Positions 43,817 through 53,400 are shown, numbered from the stretch's first letter. The stretch is 64,000 bases of DNA from an uncultured Rhodospirillales bacterium (GCA_913060675.1 CAJXUS010000012.1:1-64000), one strand, 5' to 3'. The notes: generated by a model not told the origin, from the letters alone. Numbers and translations: made by a program.

Positions 43817-45205
43817 ATGGTTAGTTCTAAGTTGTTTAAGCATAAAAAATTGCTGGCGATTGTGCCAATTCTTGTCGGTATTGGCGTGATCGCGCTTTCG
43901 ATATCCGGGAAAAAGCCCCCTTTAATGCGCGATGCGGAAGAGATCTCCCGGTCTGCTCGGGTCATAACGGTTGAAGCCGTGGATTTTGTGCCCAAAGCTT
44001 TGGGGTATGGTTATGCTCAACCAAAATCTCAGTTGGCATCTGTTGCCGAAGTCTCAGGTAAAATTATCTATCGTAACCCTGACTTATTGAAGGGGCGTAT
44101 CTTAGCGGCCGGGACCTCATTGTTTGAGATCGACCCTACCGATTATGAACTCGAAGTAGAACGCACCTCAGCTGACCTGGTGAGTATTGATGCTCAGATT
44201 GAGGAGATGGACACGCAACTTTCCAACCTCAAGTCCAGCCGTAAAATTGAGAAACAGCTGGAAAATCTTTCAAATAAAGAGCTGGAGCGGAAGATCAAGC
44301 TCCGCAAAAAAGGTTCCTCCAGCCAAGCTTCGGTTGATCAGGCTGAAAGCGAGTTGCTGTCTCAACGCCAGAAAGTACAGGATCTTGATAATCAAATTCG
44401 TGTCCTTCCCGCACAGCGCGCGGTCTTAGTTGCTACGAAGCGTCAGAACAAAGTCAAACTTTCAGCTGCCAGAGAAGACCTGGAACGTACGATCATAACT
44501 TTACCCTTTGACGCCCGTGTTGCCTCTGTCGAGGCTGATTTGGACGAATATGTCAGCACTGGACAGACGCTGTTGGAGGCCGACGGTATTGCCGTTGCCG
44601 AAATAACGGCCCAGGTCGCGATGCCGCATTTCGGTGCTTTGTTGCAAGAAGGCCGTTCCATGCAGGATTTTGACCCCACGCAAATGGCTGGTTTGCTGCA
44701 GGAGATGGAGATTACTGCTCAGGTCCGGGCTGTGAATTTAGACACGTCCCCGGTTTGGCCAGCACGCCTTGATCGGGTTAGCGACAGTATTGATAGCGGC
44801 ACGCGAACTCTCGGCGTGGTCGTTGCCGTCGATGCGCCCTACAAACTGGCGATTGTTGGCAAGCGACCTCCTTTAGTGAAAAATCTCTTTGTCGAGGTGG
44901 AGTTACGCGGCCCAGCTAAGCCAAGCCGAATAGTCATTCCCTATAGCGCGGTTCACAGAGCGGAAGATGGTCGCGATACAGTCTATGTGATGGATGGGGA
45001 AAGCAGGTTGCGTCACCGGGAAATAAAGATTGAAACGACCCAAGGAAGTATGGCCATTATTGCTGAGGGACTATTGGCAGGCGATCATCTTATCGTGACA
45101 GACATTATCCCTGCCATAGACGGGCTTTTAATCGTTCCAGTGAATGATAAAGAACTATCCGAAAATCTACGACGCAGTGCTCAGGGTGAAGGATCTGTAA
45201 AATGA
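43817..45205 (+). CDS. RND efflux periplasmic adaptor (membrane fusion protein)
   Basis: This 462-residue HlyD/AcrA-type adaptor bridges an inner-membrane RND pump to an outer-membrane channel. An N-terminal membrane anchor (about 11-28, LAIVPILVGIGVIALSI) is uncleaved. A lipoyl half (VAEVSGKIIYRNPDLLKG) leads into a long coiled coil (about 125-215: EQLENLSNKELERKIKLRKK and the mirrored half). The second lipoyl half and beta-barrel follow (FDARVASVEADLDEYVSTGQ). No TolC-like gene is adjacent. AGGAGAG precedes ATG 43817. It overlaps the pump gene by four bases. Confidence 0.92.
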   Translation: MVSSKLFKHKKLLAIVPILVGIGVIALSISGKKPPLMRDAEEISRSARVITVEAVDFVPKALGYGYAQPKSQLASVAEVSGKIIYRNPDLLKGRILAAGTSLFEIDPTDYELEVERTSADLVSIDAQIEEMDTQLSNLKSSRKIEKQLENLSNKELERKIKLRKKGSSSQASVDQAESELLSQRQKVQDLDNQIRVLPAQRAVLVATKRQNKVKLSAAREDLERTIITLPFDARVASVEADLDEYVSTGQTLLEADGIAVAEITAQVAMPHFGALLQEGRSMQDFDPTQMAGLLQEMEITAQVRAVNLDTSPVWPARLDRVSDSIDSGTRTLGVVVAVDAPYKLAIVGKRPPLVKNLFVEVELRGPAKPSRIVIPYSAVHRAEDGRDTVYVMDGESRLRHREIKIETTQGSMAIIAEGLLAGDHLIVTDIIPAIDGLLIVPVNDKELSENLRRSAQGEGSVK

Positions 45206-48200
45206 TCCGGTTTTTTACTGCCCACCCCACCGCAGCAAACATGGTCATGCTCCTTATTTTGGTCGTTGGGGCTATAACTGCACCCTCACTGGTGCGTCAG
45301 ACCTTTCCTGACTTCACTCAAAACTCGGTTCAGGTCAGCGTTACCTATTTGGGCGCAACCGCTGAAGAAATTGAGAATTCTATTTGTGAACGAGTTGAGG
45401 ACGCCGTCGCCAGTGTGACTTTTATGGATGAGGTCCGGTGTAAAACCCGTGAAGGTATCGCAACGGTTACTTTGGATATGCAAGATGTTGGCGATATTGC
45501 TAGTTTTCTAAGTGATATTAAGACAGAAGTTGAGGCAATCGACAATTTTCCAGAATTGGCTGAAGACCCTGTAATTAAGCAGTTGAACAAGACTGATACT
45601 GTCATTTCAATAGCTATAACAGGTGTGATGTCGGCGCCACATCTCAAAGTTTACGCCGAAGATATCAAGGACAAGCTATTAAGATTACCGTCGGTAGATC
45701 TGGTGGATTTGGAAGGCTTTTCTGATCGCCAGCTTCGTATCGAACCGCGTCAAAGTGCCCTGCGAGAATATGGGCTGAGCGTATCGTCTATTGCGGATAT
45801 TGTTGGCAAACAAAGTTTGGATTTGCCGGCGGGGAGTGTGGAAACTCTCGACCAGGAAATCCTGTTACGCTTTGCCGATGAACGCAAAGATATTGCTGCG
45901 TTGGAAAACCTTGTGATTTTGGGAGGTGACAGTGGGGCAGAAATAACCTTAGGACAGATTGCACGGATTACCGATCGTTTTGAAAATGATGAAGAAGAAA
46001 TTCGCTTTAACGGAGAGCGCGCTGCACTCCTGAAAATTTCAAAAACAAAGTCAGAAGATGCCTTGATTATCAAGGATCTTGTTGCAGAGTTCGTAGATGA
46101 ATTACAAGCCTCTGCACCCCAGGGAGTAAAATTTCATCTAACCAATGACGTCACAAGTATTGTGCGTGATCGCTTGAGTATGTTGACAAAAAACGCAGGG
46201 CAAGGGTTGATACTTGTCTTTCTTGTCATGTGGGCATTTTTCAATATTCGCCTATCTTTTTGGGCGGTTATGGGGCTACCAGTTTCCTTTATGGGAACCA
46301 TTGGAATTATGGTGGCGACGGGCTATACCCTTAACATGCTATCAATGGTGGCACTTTTAATTGCCATCGGGATCATTATGGATGATTCCATTGTAATTGC
46401 TGAGAATATTGCCACCCATAAAAAACGAGGCAAGTCTGCATTACAATCAGCCATTGATGGTACCAGTGAAGTCCTACCTGGCGTTCTCTCATCCTTTGCT
46501 ACCTCGATCAGTGTCTTTCTTCCGCTTGCCTTTATCAGCGGCGATATCGGTAAGGTTCTAAAAGTCGTCCCAATCGTCCTTATTATGACCTTGGCTGTTA
46601 GCCTTATAGAGGCCTTCGTTATCTTGCCGCACCATATGGTGCATTCAGCAGGTCGCCGGGCAGATAACCGCTTTAGACGTTGGTTTGATGGTGGGTTTGA
46701 ACGTATACGCGAACGGGTTCTAGGGGGCGTGATCGACCGTTTGGTGGAATGGCGATATTTGACCCTTGGTGTCGTCATCATGCTGTTTTTGGTGTCGATT
46801 GCTGTTCCTGCAGGCGGCTTGCTAAAATTTAAGGCTTTCCCTGATCTGGACGGAGACCAAGTTCAAGCACGATTGTTGTTGCCTCAGGGAACTCCGCTGA
46901 CAAAGACCCGTCAGGATGTCGCTCAAATTTCAGAGGCGCTGGATCGGGTTGAGGCTGCCTTTAACTCTCGTATGTCAGAAGGGGAGAGATTGGTTAAAAG
47001 TCGTCTTGTTGAGTTCAATACCAATGCGGATGCCAATGAAAGTGGCCCTCATATTGCCACGATTACCGCAGATCTGTTAACCGCAGAACTTCGCGGTGTC
47101 ACCATCGATGAAATCAAAAGTTTGTGGCGACAGGAAATAGGACGTTTACCGGATGCTATTACCTTAACTTTGACGGAGCCAAGTGTCGGGCCTGCAGGGG
47201 CCGCCATAGATATACGGTTGTATGGCGATGATCTCGAAATACTCAACCAGGCATCAATTGCCTTGATGGCTAAATTGAGAACGTATCAAGGTGTGTTCGA
47301 TCTCAACAATGATCTCCGCCCGGGAAAACCTGAATTGAGGATACGGTTGAAAGAAGGGGCAACAGCACTTGGCCTGGATGCAAACACGATTGCCAATCAA
47401 TTAAAGTCAGCTTTCCAGGGAACAACAGCGAGTGAGATTCAGGTCGGTTCTGAAAGCTTTGAAGTCGACGTTCGCCTGGCTTTAGATGATCAAAACAGCC
47501 TTGGTGATCTCAATTATTTTGTTGTGACTGCTTCCGATGGAACACAAGTACCTTTTACTTCTGTGGCTGATGTGGTGCCGGGACGAGGGTACTCTCAAAT
47601 TGTCAGAATAGACGGTCGGCGGGCTGTAACTGTTAAAGGTGATCTGGACAGCAGAGTAGCTAATACCACTCAGCTATTGGCCGATCTGAAGGCAACCTTC
47701 TTTGCAGAGTTTGCTCAGGATTTCCCGGGTGTAACTCTTGGATTGGAAGGGGAATCTGCTGAACAGGCTGAAACCGCCCTATCCATGGTCCGTGGCTTTG
47801 GCCTCGGTATTCTTGGTGTCTTTGTATTATTGAGCTTTCAGTTCAAAAGCTACATAGAGCCTGTTGTCGTGATGACAGCAATTCCTCTGGCCTTTATCGG
47901 CGTGATTTGGGGCCATGTGATTATGGGGCTGGAACTCAGCATGCCATCAATCCTTGGATTTGCCTCGCTTGCCGGGATTGTGGTCAATGATTCAATTCTG
48001 CTGGTGTCTTTCATCAAAATGCGCGCACGTGAAAATGTCGAGATAACTGTTGCAGCCAAACAAGCCAGCCGAGACCGGTTTAGAGCGGTACTTTTGACCT
48101 CTCTGACCACAATTGCGGGGATGTTGCCGCTGTTGTTTGAAACCAGTCTCCAAGCCCAGATATTGGTGCCTTTGGTGACGTCACTGGCCTTTGGTTTGAT

Positions 48201-48318
48201 GGCCTCCACCTTGATGGTACTTTTGGTCGTTCCAGTTCTCTATACCATCCTTCACGATTTAGGACTTACTGTGTTGGCTCGTGAGAAAGTGACGAATGGA
48301 GATGTTATTCAGTCTTGA
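45202..48318 (+). CDS. RND-family efflux pump permease
   Basis: This 1038-residue AcrB-type proton-driven exporter has twelve predicted helices, with the two large periplasmic loops after the first and seventh. The start HPTAANMVMLLILVVGAITAP is typical of the helix-1 region. The helix-4 relay motif GIIMDDSIVIAENIATHKKRG carries the paired aspartates for proton transfer, and a second copy appears as GIVVNDSILLVSFI in the other half. It belongs to the less-studied branch close to heavy-metal and multidrug types; substrate cannot be read from sequence. ATGA overlap with the adaptor gene gives tight coupling. Confidence 0.94.
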   Translation: MIRFFTAHPTAANMVMLLILVVGAITAPSLVRQTFPDFTQNSVQVSVTYLGATAEEIENSICERVEDAVASVTFMDEVRCKTREGIATVTLDMQDVGDIASFLSDIKTEVEAIDNFPELAEDPVIKQLNKTDTVISIAITGVMSAPHLKVYAEDIKDKLLRLPSVDLVDLEGFSDRQLRIEPRQSALREYGLSVSSIADIVGKQSLDLPAGSVETLDQEILLRFADERKDIAALENLVILGGDSGAEITLGQIARITDRFENDEEEIRFNGERAALLKISKTKSEDALIIKDLVAEFVDELQASAPQGVKFHLTNDVTSIVRDRLSMLTKNAGQGLILVFLVMWAFFNIRLSFWAVMGLPVSFMGTIGIMVATGYTLNMLSMVALLIAIGIIMDDSIVIAENIATHKKRGKSALQSAIDGTSEVLPGVLSSFATSISVFLPLAFISGDIGKVLKVVPIVLIMTLAVSLIEAFVILPHHMVHSAGRRADNRFRRWFDGGFERIRERVLGGVIDRLVEWRYLTLGVVIMLFLVSIAVPAGGLLKFKAFPDLDGDQVQARLLLPQGTPLTKTRQDVAQISEALDRVEAAFNSRMSEGERLVKSRLVEFNTNADANESGPHIATITADLLTAELRGVTIDEIKSLWRQEIGRLPDAITLTLTEPSVGPAGAAIDIRLYGDDLEILNQASIALMAKLRTYQGVFDLNNDLRPGKPELRIRLKEGATALGLDANTIANQLKSAFQGTTASEIQVGSESFEVDVRLALDDQNSLGDLNYFVVTASDGTQVPFTSVADVVPGRGYSQIVRIDGRRAVTVKGDLDSRVANTTQLLADLKATFFAEFAQDFPGVTLGLEGESAEQAETALSMVRGFGLGILGVFVLLSFQFKSYIEPVVVMTAIPLAFIGVIWGHVIMGLELSMPSILGFASLAGIVVNDSILLVSFIKMRARENVEITVAAKQASRDRFRAVLLTSLTTIAGMLPLLFETSLQAQILVPLVTSLAFGLMASTLMVLLVVPVLYTILHDLGLTVLAREKVTNGDVIQS

Positions 48319-48421
48319 TGGTGAACACATAATTGGAAATTAACGATTTATTCTGGTGGGTGTGTTATAAAATTGTGCCGATAGTCATGCTCGCGAGGGT
48401 GGTTTAGGGAGCAATTTTATA

Positions 48422-49192
48422 ATGACCGGGCTTATATTCCAAATTAATCTCATTGGTCATGGGCTGAAAGTTCTCGCTCTTATTTTTGGGTTTTGGTGTG
48501 CGGCTTTTAATGCCACGGCTCAAAATAACGGCGAGCTTTATATCGTAACCGAGGACTATCCACCCTATAAAATGTTGGAACCTCAAGATGGATTAAGGGG
48601 TTTTGATTACGAAGTCGCTTCCGAAATTTTTAAACAAATGGGTTATCACCCCAAGGTAGATTTTCTACCTTGGGGTCGCGTGTTAATGCTGGCTCAAAAA
48701 GGTAAGACCGTTGGGATACTTACCTGTGCTCATAATAAGGAACGGGAAGATTTTATTATCTTTTCCGATCCTATCAGTGACTTCACCAATGGCTTTTTTG
48801 TGAGATCCAACTTTCAAGGGCCGATACCCAAATCTATCAATGGTGTCAGAGGTTACAAAGTGGCCTCAATCACAGGCTATACAAGCTTGCAGGAACTTCA
48901 TGATGCAGGATTGAAACCCTTTGAGGTTACCGATACACAAAGTGCTATAAAAACCCTCCTTGCCCACCGTTTTGATTATCTCTTAGTCGCTGGCGAAACG
49001 ACAGCCTTTACCATTAAAAATATGGGTCATAAGGGAAAGTTCACTTTTCATCCCATCGAAAAAAAGAGCTTTCATTTTTGTTTTAGTAAAAGCTATCCCA
49101 ATATTGAGGAAATCATCGTCAAATTTAATGAAACACTGGCAAAGATCAAATCAAGCGGTTTGTATGAGGAGATACATGCGAAATACCGCTGA
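48422..49192 (+). CDS. Orphan periplasmic solute-binding protein (SBP_bac_3 type)
   Basis: This 256-residue secreted protein has a hydrophobic N-terminus (LKVLALIFGFWCAAFNATAQ) with a cut after about residue 34. The amino-acid-binding-like fold has VTEDYPPYKM and FDYEVASEIFKQMGY, and an aromatic DFLPWGRVL stretch. It ends SSGLYEEIHAKYR. No ABC permease or ATPase is nearby, the same situation as the gene at 31851. The two are of like size but share only scattered positions. It follows the RND pump by 103 bases and may be a separate unit, perhaps a periplasmic sensing or scavenging protein. Confidence 0.85.
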   Translation: MTGLIFQINLIGHGLKVLALIFGFWCAAFNATAQNNGELYIVTEDYPPYKMLEPQDGLRGFDYEVASEIFKQMGYHPKVDFLPWGRVLMLAQKGKTVGILTCAHNKEREDFIIFSDPISDFTNGFFVRSNFQGPIPKSINGVRGYKVASITGYTSLQELHDAGLKPFEVTDTQSAIKTLLAHRFDYLLVAGETTAFTIKNMGHKGKFTFHPIEKKSFHFCFSKSYPNIEEIIVKFNETLAKIKSSGLYEEIHAKYR

Positions 49193-49222
49193 AGAACAGA
49201 TCTTGTGTGCTAGAAACCGAAA

Positions 49223-49242
49223 GCCTTTATTGTGATAAAGGC
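49223..49242. terminator. Hairpin between convergent SBP and RidA genes
   Basis: GCCTTTAT-TGTG-ATAAAGGC is a perfect 8-bp stem with a 4-base loop, midway between two convergent genes. No strong T run follows, so its termination strength is uncertain. Confidence 0.55.
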
Positions 49243-49261
49243 CCTCGATTTAGGTTGTAGG

Positions 49262-49636
49262 CTAAAGTGCGAAGACCGCTTCAATTTCGATTTTGAGTTC
49301 TGCTGCAAACAGGCTTTCAATTTTAATCAGGGAGCTGGCAGGGACATGAGTACCATAGAGGTCAGATAGTGTGTCTCTTAGGGCTGTCATATCCGTTAGC
49401 TCTGTCACAAAAACGGTGACCTTGATTAGATTGTCCATTGAGATGTTTTTCTGCTTAGCAATGATCTCTAACTGAGCAAAAATCGCGCGCGCTTGTTGGC
49501 CTATGGAGCCGGACTGAGCCTCAGTGCCAAAGGCAGTAAAGCCGGAGGTATAAAGCGTATCACCATGAATAACAGCGTGAGTATAAGGTCCTACAGGGAG
49601 GCCAAGCTCTGGATAGTTGATGCGATCTACAGTCAT
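49262..49636 (-). CDS. RidA/YjgF-family protein lacking the catalytic arginine
   Basis: This 124-residue RidA-fold protein (trimer with clefts between subunits) has typical LPVGPYTHAVIHGDTLYTSG and ELKIEIEAVFAL segments. In RidA enamine/imine deaminases a key arginine follows the PA pair (E. coli Arg105 in PARSCVEV). Here the same place reads PASSLIKI, a serine. It therefore probably does not have standard RidA activity and belongs to another Rid subgroup. It lies in a minus-strand group with a DUF2798 and an ABM gene, all facing the LysR at 50326. Confidence 0.88.
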   Translation of the reverse strand: MTVDRINYPELGLPVGPYTHAVIHGDTLYTSGFTAFGTEAQSGSIGQQARAIFAQLEIIAKQKNISMDNLIKVTVFVTELTDMTALRDTLSDLYGTHVPASSLIKIESLFAAELKIEIEAVFAL

Positions 49637-49686
49637 GATAGGTTCCTTGTCGAGTACTTATTATCGGGGCTTAGTGTCGGTTTAAA

Positions 49687-49905
49687 TCAAGGTATTATTT
49701 TGATAATCCGCTGGGTTGCGCCTTGGATAAAGGGGCCGAGGGCAAAGGCGATTAAGGCTGCTGCGGGCCAAGCGAGGCGGAAAGCGGCCATCCACTTCTC
49801 AATAAAGTCTGGTCCCCAACCCAGGTTGATCCAGGTGACCCAACAGGTCATCAGGATAGAGAGGATGAGGGACATGATGATGGAAAAGATCATACGGTGT
49901 TTCAT
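49687..49905 (-). CDS. DUF2798 small membrane protein
   Basis: This 72-residue protein has two hydrophobic helices (MIFSIIMSLILSILMTCWV and a second near residues 43-62, AWPAAALIAFALGPF), matching DUF2798, a family of unknown role often near oxidoreductase or regulatory genes. The ribosome site GGGGAG lies just upstream of ATG 49905 on the minus strand. It sits between the RidA-like and monooxygenase genes, all on the minus strand with short gaps, so one transcript is likely. Confidence 0.85.
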   Translation of the reverse strand: MKHRMIFSIIMSLILSILMTCWVTWINLGWGPDFIEKWMAAFRLAWPAAALIAFALGPFIQGATQRIIKIIP

Positions 49906-49921
49906 AAGTATCTCCCCTAAC

Positions 49922-50215
49922 CTATGATCCAGAGTTCAATTGTAACCGCTCGATATAGTTGACCTTGGTGTAGTCGTGCGACAGGTAGTTGAGGGTGTGA
50001 TGGGCTTCGAAATGAGCCTTTAGGGCATCGTCATTTATCCAGCATTCCCATAGAGTGAAGCACTGTGGCTTGTCTTGTTGCTGCAGGATTTCAAACTTGA
50101 TGCATCCCGGTTCTTTCACCGTCTCTTTAATGAGTTGGCTAAGCGCATTTTTGGTTTCACTCAGATCTGCGCCGTCTTGTAGTTCGATACCCGCACTAAT
50201 CCATAGTTTACTCAT
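49922..50215 (-). CDS. Antibiotic biosynthesis monooxygenase (ABM)-domain protein
   Basis: This 97-residue protein has the ABM/YgiN dimeric alpha-beta barrel fold. LWISAGIELQDGAD begins it, KEPGCIKFEILQQQD and CFTLWECWINDDALKAHFEAHH are the family's central strands and helix. Members act as cofactor-free quinone monooxygenases, haem-degrading enzymes or accessory proteins. ATG 50215 has TGGAGAT seven bases upstream; the frame is open to 50275, which would add 20 unlikely residues. It is the first gene of a RidA/DUF2798/ABM group divergent from a LysR regulator that probably controls them. Confidence 0.88.
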   Translation of the reverse strand: MSKLWISAGIELQDGADLSETKNALSQLIKETVKEPGCIKFEILQQQDKPQCFTLWECWINDDALKAHFEAHHTLNYLSHDYTKVNYIERLQLNSGS

Positions 50216-50325
50216 ATCTAATATCTCCAATGATGATGTCGTTTTCCTATGAAGAATAGATTTATATAATTTCAAATATCGGGTATATGCTTAATAACGA
50301 ACTTATATATTCCATAAATGAAATC

Positions 50326-51228
50326 ATGATTGACGACATCGCACTCTTTATTCACATCGTTCAAAAACGGGGATTGGCAGCGGCAGCCGATCACTTGAAT
50401 TTGCCGGCTGCAACGGTAACCCGGCGGTTACAAAAGCTTGAGGATGTTCTTGGCTGCAGGCTCATCCACCGATCTGCGCGTAAATTTAATCTGAGTGCGG
50501 AGGGCGAGATATATTACCAAGCCTATGCGGATTTGGTGCAGCAGTTCGAGGTCACATCACGCAATTTAAGTGCCGATGTTCATCAACTCAGTGGCAAGCT
50601 TACTGTCTTGGCGCCGACAAATGCGTCGGTGAAAATATTACAGCCGATGTGGTCCGCTTTTATCAAGGCTTATCCTGAAATTCAACTACACTTGTATGTG
50701 AGTAATGAAACCAAAGACATGATGGATGATCAGGTTGATGTAGCTCTTCGAATTGGCCCACAGTCTGACTCGCAATTGTTTCAGAAAAAGCTTGGCTCGG
50801 TCGCAACGATCTTGGTTGCTTCACCTGGGTACTTGGCGACACATGGTGTACCGGGGGATCTGAATTCCCTGCATGATCATCGTGTAATCTTGGTGAGTAC
50901 CATACCCGTGTGGAAGCTGCAAAACCAAGAGACTGGTGTGGAGGAAACGCTGCATCCTCGACCTGCAACCTTGGTCAATGACATTGGCCTCGCGTCCCAG
51001 TTGGCCCGCGATGACCACGGGATTGTCTTGCTACCAATTAGTGAGATTGTTGAGGAGCTTCAACAGGGTCAGTTACAGCAAGTGGTTTCTTCTTGGCAGG
51101 GTCCCGAAAGGGATATCTTAGCTGTCTGGCCCACGGGCCGCCTGTTAAGTGCCCGTGCTAAATGTTTACGTGATTTTATGCAGGACTATATCGGGCAGGT
51201 TCCAATTCTACAGGGTATGTTAAGTTGA
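50326..51228 (+). CDS. LysR-family regulator (CrgA type) divergent to the ABM group
   Basis: This 300-residue LysR starts at ATG 50326 (MIDDIALFIHIVQKRGLAAA); the frame is also open to ATG 50287, which would add 13 residues before the helix-turn-helix. Winged helix about 1-62, then the ligand domain with KLTVLAPTNASVKI near 93-106. The ABM gene starts 110 bases away on the other strand, so regulation of the ABM-DUF2798-RidA group is the simplest reading. It meets another LysR gene tail to tail at 51240 with no clear terminator. Confidence 0.9.
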   Translation: MIDDIALFIHIVQKRGLAAAADHLNLPAATVTRRLQKLEDVLGCRLIHRSARKFNLSAEGEIYYQAYADLVQQFEVTSRNLSADVHQLSGKLTVLAPTNASVKILQPMWSAFIKAYPEIQLHLYVSNETKDMMDDQVDVALRIGPQSDSQLFQKKLGSVATILVASPGYLATHGVPGDLNSLHDHRVILVSTIPVWKLQNQETGVEETLHPRPATLVNDIGLASQLARDDHGIVLLPISEIVEELQQGQLQQVVSSWQGPERDILAVWPTGRLLSARAKCLRDFMQDYIGQVPILQGMLS

Positions 51229-51251
51229 AATTATAACGGTTTTTTTTACCT

Positions 51252-52151
51252 TCATCCTATTCCTTGAACCAAGTGCGAACGCACAAGATCAAGAAAGACA
51301 TTGGATATCCTGGATTTTGGCCGCAGAGACGGGAACAAAACATTATATTGATACAGAAGAGAGGGCGCGAAGGGACGTGTCTCGACAAGGGATTGTTTCC
51401 CCATTTCTAATGCGGTTATAGGGTCAATTAAGGATACGCCTCCGCCTTGTGAAACGATTTGTCCAACAGCAAAGGAAAGCTGTGTTTCTATCCGCATTTT
51501 TGGCTGGACGTCTGCGGATAAAAACATGGCATCTACTCTTTTACGTGTCGGATAGTTTGCTCCAAGAGCGACAAAGATTTCGTCTTCAAAGTCTGCTGGC
51601 ACCAGAGAGGATTTACTGCAAAGTCGGTGCTCTTTGGGGAGGACAGCAATCATGGGAGCTTCATAGAGCAGTTCTGTCGTTACGCCGGGATGTGTTGTGT
51701 CGCTTTCAGCAAAACCCAGGTCAAATTGTTGCGATGCTACGCACTGCATCACTTTTTGAGAGCTGTGTATTTGCAAGGCAATGGAGATTTCAGGGCGCTG
51801 GACACAAAACTCTGCAATTACTCTTGGCAAAAAGCCAAGCGACATCGCCGGCATTCCAGCAATGTGAAGCGCCCCGCGTCGATAGGAGCCAATTTCACGT
51901 GCCGCCTCAGTAATCATATCGATCCCGATAAACGATCTTTCCACTTCTTCAAACAAAGCCAGTGCTTCTGGGGTCGGGGAAAGGCGTTTCTTTTCCCGTC
52001 GGAACAAGGGATATCCGACAGTGTGCTCCAAATCAGACAATAATCTGCTGGCCGCGGGCTGGGTTATCAATATGCGCTTTGCCGCATCGGTCACGCTGCC
52101 AGTTTCGATCATGGCGCGAAATGCCTCAAGCTGTCTGTGGTTCAAACGCAT
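51252..52151 (-). CDS. LysR-family regulator of the ABC/dehydrogenase unit
   Basis: This 299-residue LysR has its winged helix at 1-62 (RLNHRQLEAFRAMIETGSVT). The ligand domain has GALHIAGMPAMSLGFLPRVI near 94-113. The sequence style matches regulators beside opine and amino-acid catabolic genes (OccR/NocR-like branch), though I cannot be certain of the subgroup. It is divergent from the substrate-binding protein at 52313 with 161 bases between, which hold a long ATTCATA/TATGAAT repeat. It most likely activates the eight-gene unit 52313-59333 when the substrate is present. Confidence 0.93.
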   Translation of the reverse strand: MRLNHRQLEAFRAMIETGSVTDAAKRILITQPAASRLLSDLEHTVGYPLFRREKKRLSPTPEALALFEEVERSFIGIDMITEAAREIGSYRRGALHIAGMPAMSLGFLPRVIAEFCVQRPEISIALQIHSSQKVMQCVASQQFDLGFAESDTTHPGVTTELLYEAPMIAVLPKEHRLCSKSSLVPADFEDEIFVALGANYPTRKRVDAMFLSADVQPKMRIETQLSFAVGQIVSQGGGVSLIDPITALEMGKQSLVETRPFAPSLLYQYNVLFPSLRPKSRISNVFLDLVRSHLVQGIG

Positions 52152-52204
52152 GGTATTTCCTATTTGGTTTATCTGTCTGGAAGCGTAAACTTAGGGCCTT
52201 TATT

Positions 52205-52249
52205 ATTCATATCATAACATTTTGGCATGATGTTCGTAAAATTATGAAT
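52205..52249. promoter_or_regulatory. Long-spaced inverted repeat in the LysR/ABC divergent gap
   Basis: ATTCATA (52205-52211) and TATGAAT (52243-52249) form a seven-base inverted repeat 31 bases apart, with an inner TCAT/ATGA pair. Two half-sites far apart fit a LysR tetramer bending DNA, but this is only a pattern match. Confidence 0.35.
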
Positions 52250-52312
52250 TTGAAATATGTTCTTAAAATGTAGCAAATAACCTCCAATAAAGTTTGAACA
52301 AGGGAGGACACA

Positions 52313-53350
52313 ATGAAAAAAATGCTATTGGCCACGTCTATAATGGCCCTCACAGCAATGACATCTGTATCAGCGATGTCAGAAGAAAAAACTGTTTATC
52401 TTGCGGCCTACGGCGGTTCCACTGAAACGCTGTTTAAGGAAGTGATTATTCCCAAATGGGAAAAAAAATCTGGTGCCAAGGTTGTTTATGTATCTGGTAA
52501 TTCGACGGATACGCTGGCAAAGCTACGCGCACAAGAAGCAGCCCAGGAAATCGACATCGCCTTTATCGACGATGGACCTATGACCCAGGCCATCCAGTTC
52601 GGCTATTGCGACACTGTGAAAGAAGATACTTATGCCAGTCTCTATGGCAGCGCTCGCTTAAAAGATAGCAAGGCGGTTGGCATTGGGGTAATCGCAACGG
52701 GCTTGGCTTATAACGCTGAAATGTTTGCCAAAAATGGTTGGGATGCACCGACTTCTTGGCTGGATCTGGCTGATCCGAAATTCAAGGGCAAGATTGCGAT
52801 CCCGCCAATCACCAATGGCTATGGTCTGCATGCATTAATCGTTGCAGCCAAATTAAATGGTGGTGGTGAGGCCAACATAGAACCTGGTTTAAAGTTCTTT
52901 GAAGAAAAGCTCGACGATAATGTTTTGGTTTACGAACCCTCATCTGGAAAGATGTCTGAACTGTTCCAAAATGGTGAGATTGCAATGTCGGTCTGGGGCA
53001 GTGGACGTTTGAAGTCTTTGGCGGATACAGGTTTCCCTGGCGAATTTTCCTATCCAAAAGAAGGGGCGGTAAATCTGTTGATTGCTGCCTGCCCTGTGGT
53101 CAATTCCGATGTGCCAGAGTTGGCACAGGATTTCCTCAAATTCATGGTTTCTCCTGAAATGCAAAAGCACTTTGCCACCGAAAAGGGGTGGGGACCCGTC
53201 AATAAGAATGTTGAATTGACCAAGGACCAAATCGGTGCGTTGCCTGTCGGCCCAGATCGTGTCGACACCTTGATCAACATCGACTACACGCTGGTCAACC
53301 CAGCCCGCGGCGAATGGACCAAAAAGTGGACCCGTCGTATCGAGCGCTAA
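52313..53350 (+). CDS. ABC transporter substrate-binding protein (polyamine/opine type)
   Basis: This 345-residue periplasmic protein captures the substrate for the downstream ABC importer. A signal peptide (MLLATSIMALTAMTSVSA, cut near residue 22) is followed by a PotD/AfuA-type two-lobed fold: VYLAAYGGSTETLFKEVIIP, then DIAFIDDGPMTQ and IPPITNGYGLHAL. GGGAGG precedes ATG 52313. It is followed by a hairpin and the ATPase gene. The neighbouring dehydrogenase suggests the ligand is an amino acid, opine or similar imino compound and not necessarily a polyamine. Confidence 0.92.
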   Translation: MKKMLLATSIMALTAMTSVSAMSEEKTVYLAAYGGSTETLFKEVIIPKWEKKSGAKVVYVSGNSTDTLAKLRAQEAAQEIDIAFIDDGPMTQAIQFGYCDTVKEDTYASLYGSARLKDSKAVGIGVIATGLAYNAEMFAKNGWDAPTSWLDLADPKFKGKIAIPPITNGYGLHALIVAAKLNGGGEANIEPGLKFFEEKLDDNVLVYEPSSGKMSELFQNGEIAMSVWGSGRLKSLADTGFPGEFSYPKEGAVNLLIAACPVVNSDVPELAQDFLKFMVSPEMQKHFATEKGWGPVNKNVELTKDQIGALPVGPDRVDTLINIDYTLVNPARGEWTKKWTRRIER

Positions 53351-53368
53351 AGACTTTCACGTTATCAA

Positions 53369-53400
53369 GAAAAGGGTCGACATGCCTGTCGGCCCTTTTC
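53369..53400 (+). terminator. Hairpin between binding-protein and ATPase genes
   Basis: GAAAAGGGTCGACA pairs with TGTCGGCCCTTTTC around TGCC, with one mismatch, ending in TTTTC. It likely acts as a partial terminator or mRNA stabiliser, giving more binding protein than transporter subunits, as in many ABC operons. Confidence 0.75.
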
